Of a stretch of 64,000 bases of DNA, positions 31,333-40,089 are shown piece by piece. A model generated the notes under the pieces. The model was not told where the DNA came from. It did not search any database and worked only from the letters and a program-made list of their open reading frames with translations. A program made the translations under genes and the position numbers. This stretch comes from Prorocentrum cordatum (taxonomy: Eukaryota; Sar; Dinophyceae; Prorocentrales; Prorocentraceae), in assembly GCA_963575745.1 (NCBI GenBank), contig CAUYUJ010015704.1, forward strand, positions 761,840-825,839, in the 5' to 3' direction. The stretch's first letter is position 1; every line of letters begins with the position of its first letter.

Positions 31333-31489
31333 GGGACCAGAGTGTTTGTTCAGACACCTGTAGCACCCGTCCGATCCGAGGTCGGTCGGGTTGCATCGCG
31401 ATGACTTTGCTGTGTTCACGAGAATCGTGCAACAGAAAACTCTTTATTGCTTGCGCAGTTCCCCGCCCCCCCGCGCTTAAGACAGCATG
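31333..31489 (+). repeat. Split direct repeat B1
   Basis: 157 bp matching B2 at 31740-31895. Starts GGGACCAGAGTGTTTG and ends GCGCTTAAGACAGCATG, sharing the last bases with the start of A2. Confidence 0.92.
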
Positions 31490-31673
31490 GGGGTGCGTGC
31501 ACATGAATGATGTAAAATAGCGGGCCCTGTCGTGGACCCCAACCCTCTCGGTGCGTGGGCGCGTGGATAATCGCGCTTCGCCCCGCGGGGGTCCTTGTTC
31601 CGTCGTGCTTGCCCTGTTTTGGGAAATTGCACTGCGGTGCCGAACAACTTCTCTGTAGTGCTCCGTTTTGGCT
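31483..31673 (+). repeat. Split direct repeat A2
   Basis: 191 bp, second copy of A1. The B1/A2 junction reads AAGACAGCATGGGGG, the reference sequence for the recombination core. Confidence 0.92.
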
Positions 31674-31739
31674 CCCGCCGCCAACCCAAGGCCTCTCTTT
31701 TTCTTTCCTTGCAATTTTCGAATGCTCGACTAATTTTCT

Positions 31740-31895
31740 GGGACCGGAGTGTTTGTTCAGACACCTGTAGCACCCGTCCGATCCGAGGTCGGTCGGGTTT
31801 CATCGCGATGACTTTGCTGTGTTCACGAGAATTGTGCAACAGAAAACTCTTTACTGCTTGCGCAGTTCCCCGCCCCCCGCGCTTAAGACAACATG
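31740..31895 (+). repeat. Split direct repeat B2 (right terminus)
   Basis: 156 bp matching B1. Ends GCGCTTAAGACAACATG. 66 bp of unrepeated sequence (31674-31739) separate it from A2. Foldback element F1 starts 9 bp further on. Confidence 0.92.
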
Positions 31896-31904
31896 AAAAT
31901 TCGG

Positions 31905-32025
31905 AGGTCCGCGCGGATTTCTCGGATGGGCGCTGGGCGCCTCTCCCTTGCGCGCGGAGCGCGCCAGGAGCGGCGCCGGAGGCGCCGCCAGGGGCCCCCA
32001 GCGCCTATCCGAGGAGTCCGTGCCG
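31905..32025. mobile_element. Foldback element F1, copy 3
   Basis: Left arm GGTCCGCGCGGATTTCTCGG, a GCGCCGGAGGCGCC centre and right arm CAGCGCCTATCCGAGGAGTCCG. It abuts the right end of the retrotransposon. Confidence 0.75.
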
Positions 32026-32042
32026 CTGGCATCGGCCAGGCG

Positions 32043-32130
32043 GCGCGATCTGGAGTCCGATTTTCCCGTCCCGACGTCGCTGGTGCCTCGGCGATGCATC
32101 GACGACGATGCGCGATCCTCCGACCCCATT
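32043..32130. mobile_element. Element M5, middle and right part (interrupted)
   Basis: GATCTGGAGTCCGATTTTCCC, then GGCGATGCATCGACGACGATG and the end CGCGATCCTCCGACCCC. These match the middle and right end of M5 copy 2, and complement the left part at 24376-24418. Confidence 0.5.
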
Positions 32131-32139
32131 CGGGCGGAA

Positions 32140-32810
32140 GGGGAGGAGAGACTCGCCACGAAGGAAAGGGTTCCTGCAGGGCACAGGTCCTACAGTCAAG
32201 GCGCTGAAGTAAGGACCGCTTCTGGTTCGGAAGGGGCTCGCTGCATCTCAGGTCATATAGTGGCTGGTCCTTCAGCCCTCCTCGTGCACCTGGGCGCTTC
32301 TGTTGCCCGAAAAAGGGGCCTCGTTCCCGAGTTAGCGTTCCTTCGATTGTAATTCGAGGTTTTACCCTCGACGCGTCAGTGGCCAAGGCCTCTTGGCAGC
32401 CGCGAGGCGTTTTGCCGAGGGCGACACACTCGTTCCTTCGTGCCTACTTCTTTGTTCCTCCGGCGCGCCAGTCGCGCGCCGCTTCTCACAAGTGCAGAGC
32501 GACTGCGGCGCGCAACACGCGCGTCAGTAGGCGATGGTTACTTGTTCGTCTTTGTTGGCGCTCCTGCTTTACATCCCGTGTTCTCGGCACTCGCCTTGTT
32601 TGGGAAATTCGGAATACAGACCAGGGCTGCTGCCTTCAAGCCGCCACCTCTGCGGGCTCCCGGGGCCATCCACGGGCCTCAGGGCCGTGACAACAACAAA
32701 CCCGGGATCATAGCGACCGGGCCTGGGGGGAGGGCCCCTCTGGGCTCCCAGGGCCTACCTCTCTCTCACGCGGCGCCCTCGTTTTGCCCAGGAGGGGGGA
32801 ATCTGTGGCC
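32140..32810. other. Stretch without a recognised gene
   Basis: Frames are open on the plus strand but show no domain. No repeat found. Confidence 0.4.
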
Positions 32811-32814
32811 CTTC

Positions 32815-32999
32815 GGAGGCAACGCCTGGGAGGTCAAAGTCTGACTTTGCCCTGGTCCGAAATCCGGCTTCATCCGGCTTCGTCCCGTTTTATCCGATGC
32901 AATCCCGCTTGATTCGCGGCCGAATCCAGCGTATCACCCCCCCAATGAGGCATCATCCTGTTGAACCCTTCCGACGAAGACCTCCCAGCAGTTGCCTCC
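32815..32999. mobile_element. MITE-like element M3, copy 1
   Basis: 185 bp with terminal inverted repeats of 21 bp and two mismatches: GGAGGCAACGCCTGGGAGG at the left, CCTCCCAGCAGTTGCCTCC at the right. The interior repeats TCCGGCTT/TCCCGCTT motifs. A second copy is at 45554-45741. Non-coding. Confidence 0.8.
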
Positions 33000-33184
33000 T
33001 GGAAGTGTTTGGCGCACGCAGCGTGTGCGAGTCCATGCCGGAACCGCGTGCCCTGGCCAGTTGCGCTGCCGGTGTATACTCGAGCCACTCGCGGGAGGCA
33101 GGGACCTCATCCCCACGTCTGCATACTCATCTTCCTCATCCTTCTCACACGAGCACACGTCCTCCTGCTCAGCCACATGCCCCT

Positions 33185-33440
33185 CCAGAGGAGGAGGAGG
33201 AGGAGGAGGAGGTGGAGGAGGAAGACAAGGACGACGACGACGACGAGGATAACAGATAGCAGGATAAGCACGACGTCAAGGAGGAGGATGAGGAGGAGGA
33301 GGAGGCGGAGGAGCGAGAGGAGGACATGGAGGAGAAGCAGCAGCAGCAGCAGCAGGAGGAGGAGGAGGAGGAGGTTGAAGCAAGGTAAGCGATAATAGCA
33401 AGGGCAATAAGCAGCAGCGGGAGGAGGATCATGAGGAGGA
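33185..33440. repeat. Polypurine GGA/AGC-rich tract
   Basis: GGAGGAGGA runs with (GAC)n at 33230-33250 and (AGC)n at 33338-33355. Confidence 0.85.
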
Positions 33441-34300
33441 GCGGAGATTCAACTCCTAACGCTTGACCTCGAACCACGAAGTTCTGGGCATGGGGACAAT
33501 GTTGTGTCGTCCTCATTCCTTACCACACCTCCTCCCTCGTTTACCTCCTCCCGCCTCCGCCGCCTTCCTCCCTCAACCTACTCCCCCTTCCTCCCCTGAC
33601 TCCTGTCCCACCTTCTCTCCTCCTCATCTCCATCCTTTCGCCTCCCCCTCGTCGTCGTGGTCGTCGTCATGGCCGTCGTCTTCTCATGGTCGTCGTGGTC
33701 ACGTTCGTCGGCGGTGGCTGCGTCGGCGTCGGCGGCGTCGACGTGGTCGTCGCCGTTTTAGTATGCCAGCCTCTCCAAGTGAGGTGCACGGCGAACCCAG
33801 AGGCCGTCCCGCTGACCCGGACCCCGCACGGTGCCTGTGTTTGTATCCCCAGCCCGCGCGTCCTGCGGCCAGCACTTCCTTTTCGCAGGCACTCAGAGAG
33901 TGCGCATGTCGTCTTATTGCTGTTCGAGACAATCGCAGAGCTCTCCACACCCGTCGAGGCATCGAGGCAGTGAAGAAATGGAGACATATCCTGGAGGTGT
34001 ACGTCTGAGTTGAGTTGCCGCCTTCATCGTGTCCCCCAAACCGTCGACCCCTGAGCCCAGGAGCGCGTTCTGGCCACGACGGGCGCCCCAGAAGGTCAAC
34101 GCAGGCTCCCAAATCATTCAGAATTTTGTCCCAGACGTCTGACGACGTGTTTTTCCACATCCGCGCGCCAGATGTCTCCACCACCTCTTCCCGAGGGCAG
34201 TTTTTCGTCTCGGATCCGTTTTGGATGCTCCTGGGATCGATAGCGGAACCCAGGCGCCGAATTCGGAGGAAAATCGCCGGGATTGAGAAATCGTATCGTC
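33441..34300. other. Stretch without a recognised gene
   Basis: 33530-33680 is C/T-rich. 33760-34015 has open frames on both strands with no family match. Nothing else seen. Confidence 0.35.
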
Positions 34301-34309
34301 GCGAATTTG

Positions 34310-34805
34310 GGATCGTCGTCGTCGTCGTCGCCGTCGTGGCCGTCGGAGCGGGCGGTCGTCGCACTCGCGGAGGTCGACGCCCTCGGGCTTGGCGCGGACG
34401 CGCACGGCCTGATCGGCGAGGAGGTGCCGTGGTCGGAGCGGGCGCCGCTGCGTGCCGTGGTGGCCGTGCTGCCCTTCCTGGCGGCGCAGTCGCCGTCGGT
34501 GTCGGGCCGTCGCCGTCGTCGTCGTCGTTGTCGCCGTCGTGGTCTATCGTTGCCGTCGCCGTCGCCTTTGTGATCGTCGTCGCCGTCGTGATTGTCGTCG
34601 CTGTCGGCGTCGTCGCCGTCGATGCCGCCGTCGTTGCCGTCGCCGTTTTCGTCGCCGTCGCGGTCGTCACCGTCGTCGCCGTGGCCGTTGTCGTGGCCGT
34701 GCTGCCCTCCCTGGCGTCGCGGTCGCCGTCGCCGTCGGCATCGTCGCGGTCGCCGTCGCCGTCAAGGTCGCCGTCAAGGTCGTCGTCACCGTCGTCGCTT
34801 TGGCC
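34310..34805. repeat. (GTCGCC)n-like low-complexity tract
   Basis: Nearly 500 bp of GTCGTC/GCCGTC units, interrupted by two similar pieces with GCCGTGCTGCCCTCCCTGG. The frames produce Val/Ala, Arg or Ser/Pro runs and are not genes. A related GTGGTCGTGGCCGTGCTGCCC piece recurs at 34950. Confidence 0.85.
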
Positions 34806-34809
34806 GTAA

Positions 34810-35980
34810 GAGCCGCTTTGGATGTTTGTCAAACCAGTTGCGGCCTCCAAGGGCGTTCTCGTCGGCCCGGCTGGCTTCCGCTCGAAATGCTGGCCCAGAC
34901 GCACCCCAGGACATGTCCAGGGATTCCTTTGGAGGTCGTCGGCGTCGTGGTCGTGGTCGTGGCCGTGCTGCCCTTCCAGCGGCATCTCGGGCGGCGACGG
35001 CGATCGAGGATCAAGTTTTGAAAGCGTTTGGCTATTTCCCGTATCGTTGTTTTCGCTGCAGTGGTCCTAGCGGACAGTGATGGATTTGGCGAAAGTTTCC
35101 CGCTTATTTCAGTGGGCGGACGGGTTCCTGAGCTTCTGGTTTTGAGTTCTGGGTCCATTTCGGTGGGCCGACGTGTTCCTGGGTTCACGGCTCGGATTCC
35201 AGAGGCTCCGGGGTTCTCGGGGTCTAGGTCGCGGCCAAGTTCACGAGTTTCTGCAGAGTAAGGATTAGAGAGCAGAGCGAATTCAGAAGGTTGTTCATGA
35301 AGTAAGCAGGGTAGCTTGCGCCGACAACGCAGGCTGAATTCGTCAAGCAGCCACCGCGGGCAGGCGTGAAGAACTTGCGATACATCCAGTGATTGTGCGT
35401 GTGTGTTGTTCTTAGGTGTAAGTTTCCTTGTCGTCAGGGCTTTCAGGGGACCACGGGGGAAATCCGACGACGGCGTCACGACGATTACTGACCCACGCGT
35501 CACCTTTCATTTTGCGTCTACGGGTAATGATGCGAATGATGATGAGATGTTGATCACGATCATGACGATGATGGCAATGATGACCACCAGCGACGACGAC
35601 GAATTGTTCTCGAACTGGTGTTATCATGCACGAGCCGTGCGCCAGCTAGTGCAGATCAGGAGGAGCAGCGGCGGACCAGCAAGAGGAGATGGAGGATGAC
35701 CAGTGCAAGCCCGAGACGCATCTACGATGTTTCAATACAGTACACACCCTCCCTCCAAGTTCCCTCTTCATAGGTCCCTACAAGAATTTATCGAAGACGC
35801 CTACGGCGAATCACCGCCGCCCCCTGCCTTTTTGGAAACGCCGATGTGGCCGAACGTTGGACTAGAGCTTGGCCAAGCTATCGGACCATGAGTTCCCCGA
35901 GTCGGTTTGGAAAGCTTTCGGGGAACACATGGGAGAGAATGATTATGAACAGGAAGAGGAAGAGGAAGAAATAGAGTAGG
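34810..35980. other. Stretch without a recognised gene
   Basis: 35105-35190 contains two imperfect copies of ATTTCRGTGGGCSGACG-TTCCTG. 35520-35600 is GATGA-rich. No gene recognised. Confidence 0.4.
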
Positions 35981-35984
35981 AGGA

Positions 35985-37180
35985 TGAGGGTTGTTAGGAG
36001 TCTCTTGGGGCACCCTTGGGGTCTGTTGGGAGCTTCTTGGGGGCCTCTTCGAGGCCTCTTGGAGGCATCTTGGGGGCCTCCTTGGGCCTCTTGGGGGCCT
36101 TTGGGGGCTTCCTGGGGGTCTCTTTGGCCGTCTTAGGGCGTTCCTGGTCCGTCTGACGCCGTCTGGAGCCGTCTTGGGGGCCTCTCTGGGCCGTCTTGGG
36201 GCCCTCTTGGGGCGCTTCAGGGCCGTCTTGGAGGCCATGTTGGGCGTCTTGGAGGCCTCTTGGGCCGTCTTGGGGCGCTCTTGGGGCCGTCTTGGGGGGC
36301 CCTTGGGCCGTCATAGGGCCTTCTTGGAGGCCTCTTGGGCGATCTTGGGGGCCTCTTGGGCCGTCGGAAGGCCGAAAAGATGAAAACGCAAAAAACCTTC
36401 AAAAACCTAAGGAAAACCAATGATTTTGGCCTCTTCGGGCTCTCCTGGAGAACGTCTTGGAGGCCTCGTGGGCCATCTTGGAGGCATCTTGGGGCCATCT
36501 TGGCCGTCTTGGAGGGCATCTTGGGCCGTCTTGGAGGCATCTTGGAGCCATCTTACCCGTCTTGGAGGCCATCGTGGCCGTCTTGGAAGCATCTTGGAGG
36601 CCATCTTGGGCCATCTTGGCCGTCTTGGAGGCCATCTTGGGCCAAGTTGGGGCAACAAACGCATTGACAGACGGATTTTCGGAAATTTACGGGTGGCCGG
36701 CGGGACGGGCCGAAGCCCACTGGGGAGTTCTTTTAGAAAAAGAACCAAAACCAAAACTGAATCATCCAGCACGCCGTGCACCCCTGCAAGCAGGGGGCGG
36801 CGGATCGAATGGCATTCGGCCCATCCCGCCACCGTGCCTGGGATGTGTATAAAGCCTGTTGGATGTTCGTTGGGATCTCGTGGGAGGCCTCTCGGGAGCC
36901 TCTTTGGAGGCAGTTTGGACGCCTCTTGGGGGCTGTCTTTGAGCCTCTTGGGGCCTCTTTTAGGCCTCTCGGCGGCCTCTTGGGGTCTCTTGGGAACCTC
37001 GTGGGGCCTCCCGGGCGCCACTTGTGAGGGCCGCTTGGGGCGGAAGGCTCGGACCTTCGGTTCGTGTTCCCTCTCTTGGGCCCCTTACTGGGCCCTCGTG
37101 GGCCGTTGTGGGTGCCTCTTGGGCTGTTTGGGGGCCCTCTTGGAGGCCTCTTGGGCCGTCTTGGGGTTGCATTGAGGGCC
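35985..37180. repeat. Degenerate minisatellite, reverse orientation
   Basis: Variants of CTTGGGGGCCTCTTGGGCCGT. These are the reverse complement of the 9.9-14.8 kb units. 36440-36650 uses a GGCCATCTTGGCCGTCTTGGAG variant. A non-repetitive island at 36655-36860 has no recognised content. Confidence 0.8.
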
Positions 37181-37579
37181 TCTAGGGCAGGTGTTCATTT
37201 GAGGGGAAGGAATGGAGGAGGAGGAGAAAATGGAGGAGGGTGAGGAGGAGGAGGGTGACAAGTGTAAACCCAAGAGTCATCAACGATGTTGGAGTGAACC
37301 CTTCCTCCAAGCTCCCTCAAAATAGATGCCCCCACAACGGTTCACGTTCATTGAGGGAATTGCCTCGTTGGAAGACAACCGTTTGAAGATCTTGAAGCAT
37401 GCCAAAACATTATTCTTGGGATTCCAACGCCACGGATCAACCTGACTGTTGCGTTTCGACTATCCGGAATCGTGCCAGCACGCCTTTCCAAGGATTTAAA
37501 CACAGAGAACCACCGTAATTGTTGCACCCGCATAATCCGGATTCTTTCCAGAACATCATTCCTCGTACGTTGTTGATGG

Positions 37580-37735
37580 GAAGTTGTGAAACTCTTGCAA
37601 AGGAGCCGCCCTCAATCCGCGAAACTCTTGCAAATCTTCAAAACGCATGTGCACCGCGCTAAGGCGAGAGCCACATATTGACAACGGCCCGCCTTCAATC
37701 CGTGAAACTCTTGCAAATGTTGAAAAAGGAATTCT
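37580..37735. repeat. ~85-bp tandem repeat T1, left part
   Basis: About two units containing AATCCGTGAAACTCTTGCAAA and GCGCTAAGGCGAGAGCCACA. The same unit returns at 38904-39137 in the same orientation. Confidence 0.75.
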
Positions 37736-37924
37736 AGACGCTTCGCGTATCCCCACCAGCCCACGTGCGTATGAGTGGCGCTGAGTCACTTTGGTGGTGC
37801 ACTCCCAAGCGACCACGTGTTTCTATCGTGTGGCTTCGTGCACTCTGCTGTGCTCTGACCAGATCGCTGGTCCATGGGCTCAGGCGCATCTCAGTTGTGG
37901 AAGGTTCCCCCGCTGGCGACTTTG

Positions 37925-38240
37925 GTTCCACTCCCTGGATGCGTGCTCTGACGTCGCGACGGTTCGCTGGCGCCGTCAGAGATTTTCCCCGCTGGACTGC
38001 GTCACCAGTCAGTCTGTCCCTACCCGTCAGACTCCTTGGATAGACGTCCCGCTCGGAATCGTTCCCCACCCGTTCGTTCTCGTTCTGTCGGGAACGCTTT
38101 GCGCGCCATTTTGGCTGCGCTCGGCTTTCCTCGGTGGCTGTACTCAGACTCCCTGGATGTGCCGTTGCATGGTTCTTTCAGGGGCTGCCCTGCAGACTCC
38201 CTGGATCTGCACGCTCTTGGCTCAGACGCCCTGGGTCGCT
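37925..38240. repeat. CAGACTCCCTGGAT repeat cluster
   Basis: Five variants of CAGACTCCCTGGAT at about 37931, 38028, 38146, 38191 and 38223, with unequal spacing. No gene recognised here. Confidence 0.6.
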
Positions 38241-38394
38241 GCTGCTTGCCGCCTGACCGCGGCCCCGCGCGCGCCCGCCCCCTTGTCGCGGCCGCAGCCC
38301 GACCGTGACCGCCCGCCGCTGGCGCTTCCGCCTGCGGCTGTATAAAAAAGTATCCCCACCAGCCCGTCCAGAAACGACGCCCAGGCGAGTAGAG

Positions 38395-38655
38395 GGTCGT
38401 CCTGAGGGGCTTTTCGGCGTCTTGGGTGCCTCGGGGGGGCCTCTGTGGGCCGTTCGGGATCCTTTTTGGGGCCTCCTGGGGGCCTCTTGGGGCCTCTTGG
38501 GGCCATCTTGGGGCCTTTGGGGGCCTCCTGGGCGCTTCTTGGGGCCTCCTGGGCGCTTCTTGGGTGCCTCTGGGGGGTCTCTTGGGGCCTCTTGGGGGTC
38601 TCTTGGGGGCCTCCTGGGGGCCTCTTGGGGGGCCTCGGAGCCATCTTGGAGGAGA
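38395..38655. repeat. Degenerate minisatellite, short block
   Basis: CTTGGGGCCTCCTGGGGGCC-type units in the same orientation as 35985-37180. Confidence 0.8.
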
Positions 38656-38903
38656 TCGATCAACGAAAAGGGGTTCCCTAATGACAGTCCCCCCCTCAGG
38701 AGCCACGATCCTCGTGAGGGGTGTCGAATTTTAGCCCTCCCAGGGGTCGATCTTGGGCGCTCCAACGCGCCGCGGAACCCCCTGTCCAGGTCAGTGGGGA
38801 GGGGGTAGGGGGAGGGGTAAACCCCTCCCCGAAAGGGGAAGAGGGAGGGGTGGAAGCGGAAACTCGTTAAACCACCGACGCCCAGAGGGCTGGTGGGATT
38901 TGC

Positions 38904-39137
38904 GCCGCGTTCAGGCGAGAGCCACATTTGAAATCCAACCGCCCTCCACCCGTGAAACTTGTGCAACTCTTCAAAATGAATGTACGCCGCGCTAAGGCGA
39001 GAGCCACATTTTGAAAGCCATCCGCCCCCAATCCGTGGAACTCTTGCATATGTTTGAACCGACTTTGCGCCGTGCTAAGGCGAGAGCCACAAGTTGAAAA
39101 CCACCCGCCCTCCATCTTTGAAATTGTTGTCAAGTTT
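38904..39137. repeat. ~85-bp tandem repeat T1, right part
   Basis: Three units with GGCGAGAGCCACA and CCGCCCxCxATCCGTG landmarks, matching 37580-37735. Confidence 0.75.
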
Positions 39138-39236
39138 TAAGCTTCAGAGTCGTAATGACTCAGGCGAAACGCCCGGCCCGCCCTAATACTGCCCTCGGGG
39201 TGCGGCAGGGAGAAGTTATTGATAAGGATATGGAAT

Positions 39237-39350
39237 GGCGGAGGAGGAGGAGGAGGTGGAGGAGGAGGTGGAGGAGGGAGGAGGAGGAGGAGGAGGCGAA
39301 GAAGGAGGAGGAGGAGGAGGAGGAGGAGGAGGAGGAGGAGGACACAGTCG
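39237..39350. repeat. (GGA)n tract
   Basis: About 110 bp of GGA repeats. Confidence 0.95.
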
Positions 39351-39686
39351 CCGTCGCCCTCGCCTTGCATTTCGTACGATAGGTTCGTGTCGTGTCGACG
39401 CGGAAGCGATCCCAGCGCAGGTGTTCAAGGTCGAATGCCGCCAGTGGCCAGGAATCGGCCGACATGAACGATCAACGCCATCGTGAAGCTCGCGATCGCT
39501 CAAGGTTGAAAGGCCCTACGCCATATCAGCAACTAGCGCACAAGTCGTCACGACACGAATGCCGCACTTATGAGCGGCCATTGTTTGCGTGTCGCTTTGG
39601 GGGAAAACGTCTCGTCTGAAGGGCGGTGGGGAAGCGCGCTCGTTCCAATCCTCGGAGCGCTGGGCGGATAGGCTGCGCCAGCTGCA

Positions 39687-39740
39687 TTGGAGGAGGAGGA
39701 GGAGGAGGAGGAGGAGGAGGAGGAGGAAGAGGAGGAGGAC
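39687..39740. repeat. (GGA)n tract
   Basis: About 50 bp of GGA repeats. Confidence 0.95.
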
Positions 39741-40089
39741 GTCGGCTTGCCAGAGGCCAGAGTGCAAAAGTCTGGTCCCCCCCGCCATTATATCCTGCAG
39801 GAGAAGTGCCCTGACCCGGGCTGGCGAGGCAAATTGTTCGACAGGCCTTCCTTTACATCAAGCAGAGTACGCAGAGGCAGCGACAAGCCCATGACAAGCT
39901 GGCCTCCAAGTAGAGCCCGAGGAAGCCCATGCCAAGACGACCCTCAGATCTATCCTGGGCTGCGCCCTGGCCAGGATGTCGAGCCCGATCCCAGCCGTGG
40001 CCACGAGGGCCAGGAGGCCCAAGAGCGCTTCCAAAACACTTAGCCTGGCGAAGAATCCAACCATATGCAGTTGTCAGTACCGCAGCTGC

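Larger units (their letters stand above)
24443..31895 (+). mobile_element. Tyrosine-recombinase retrotransposon with split direct repeats (PAT/Ngaro-like), complete
   Basis: 7.45 kb. Terminal organisation is A1 (24443-24634), genes, B1 (31333-31489), A2 (31483-31673), 66 bp, B2 (31740-31895). A1/A2 and B1/B2 are each about 96-97 % identical. Split direct repeats of this order belong to PAT-, Ngaro- and VIPER-type YR retrotransposons, which integrate a circular intermediate by recombination and make no target duplication. A CA(G/A)CATG heptamer is found at the left end, at the B1/A2 junction and at the right end, as expected for the recombination core. Gene order: Cys-rich ORF, gag-like ORF, RT-RNase H, recombinase, methyltransferase-like ORF. 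Frameshifts in RT-RNase H and a stop in the first ORF suggest an inactive copy, although assembly errors could mimic this. Confidence 0.88.

Noticed and set aside
34015-34809. 264-codon plus-strand ORF with Val-rich, membrane-like C-terminus
   Set aside because: The Val/Ala stretches come from the (GTCGCC)n-type repeat, not from a membrane protein.
38020-38966. Pro/Arg-rich minus-strand ORFs
   Set aside because: They lie on the degenerate minisatellite, whose reverse complement gives Pro/Arg-rich frames wherever it occurs (also 36-37 kb and 10-14 kb).
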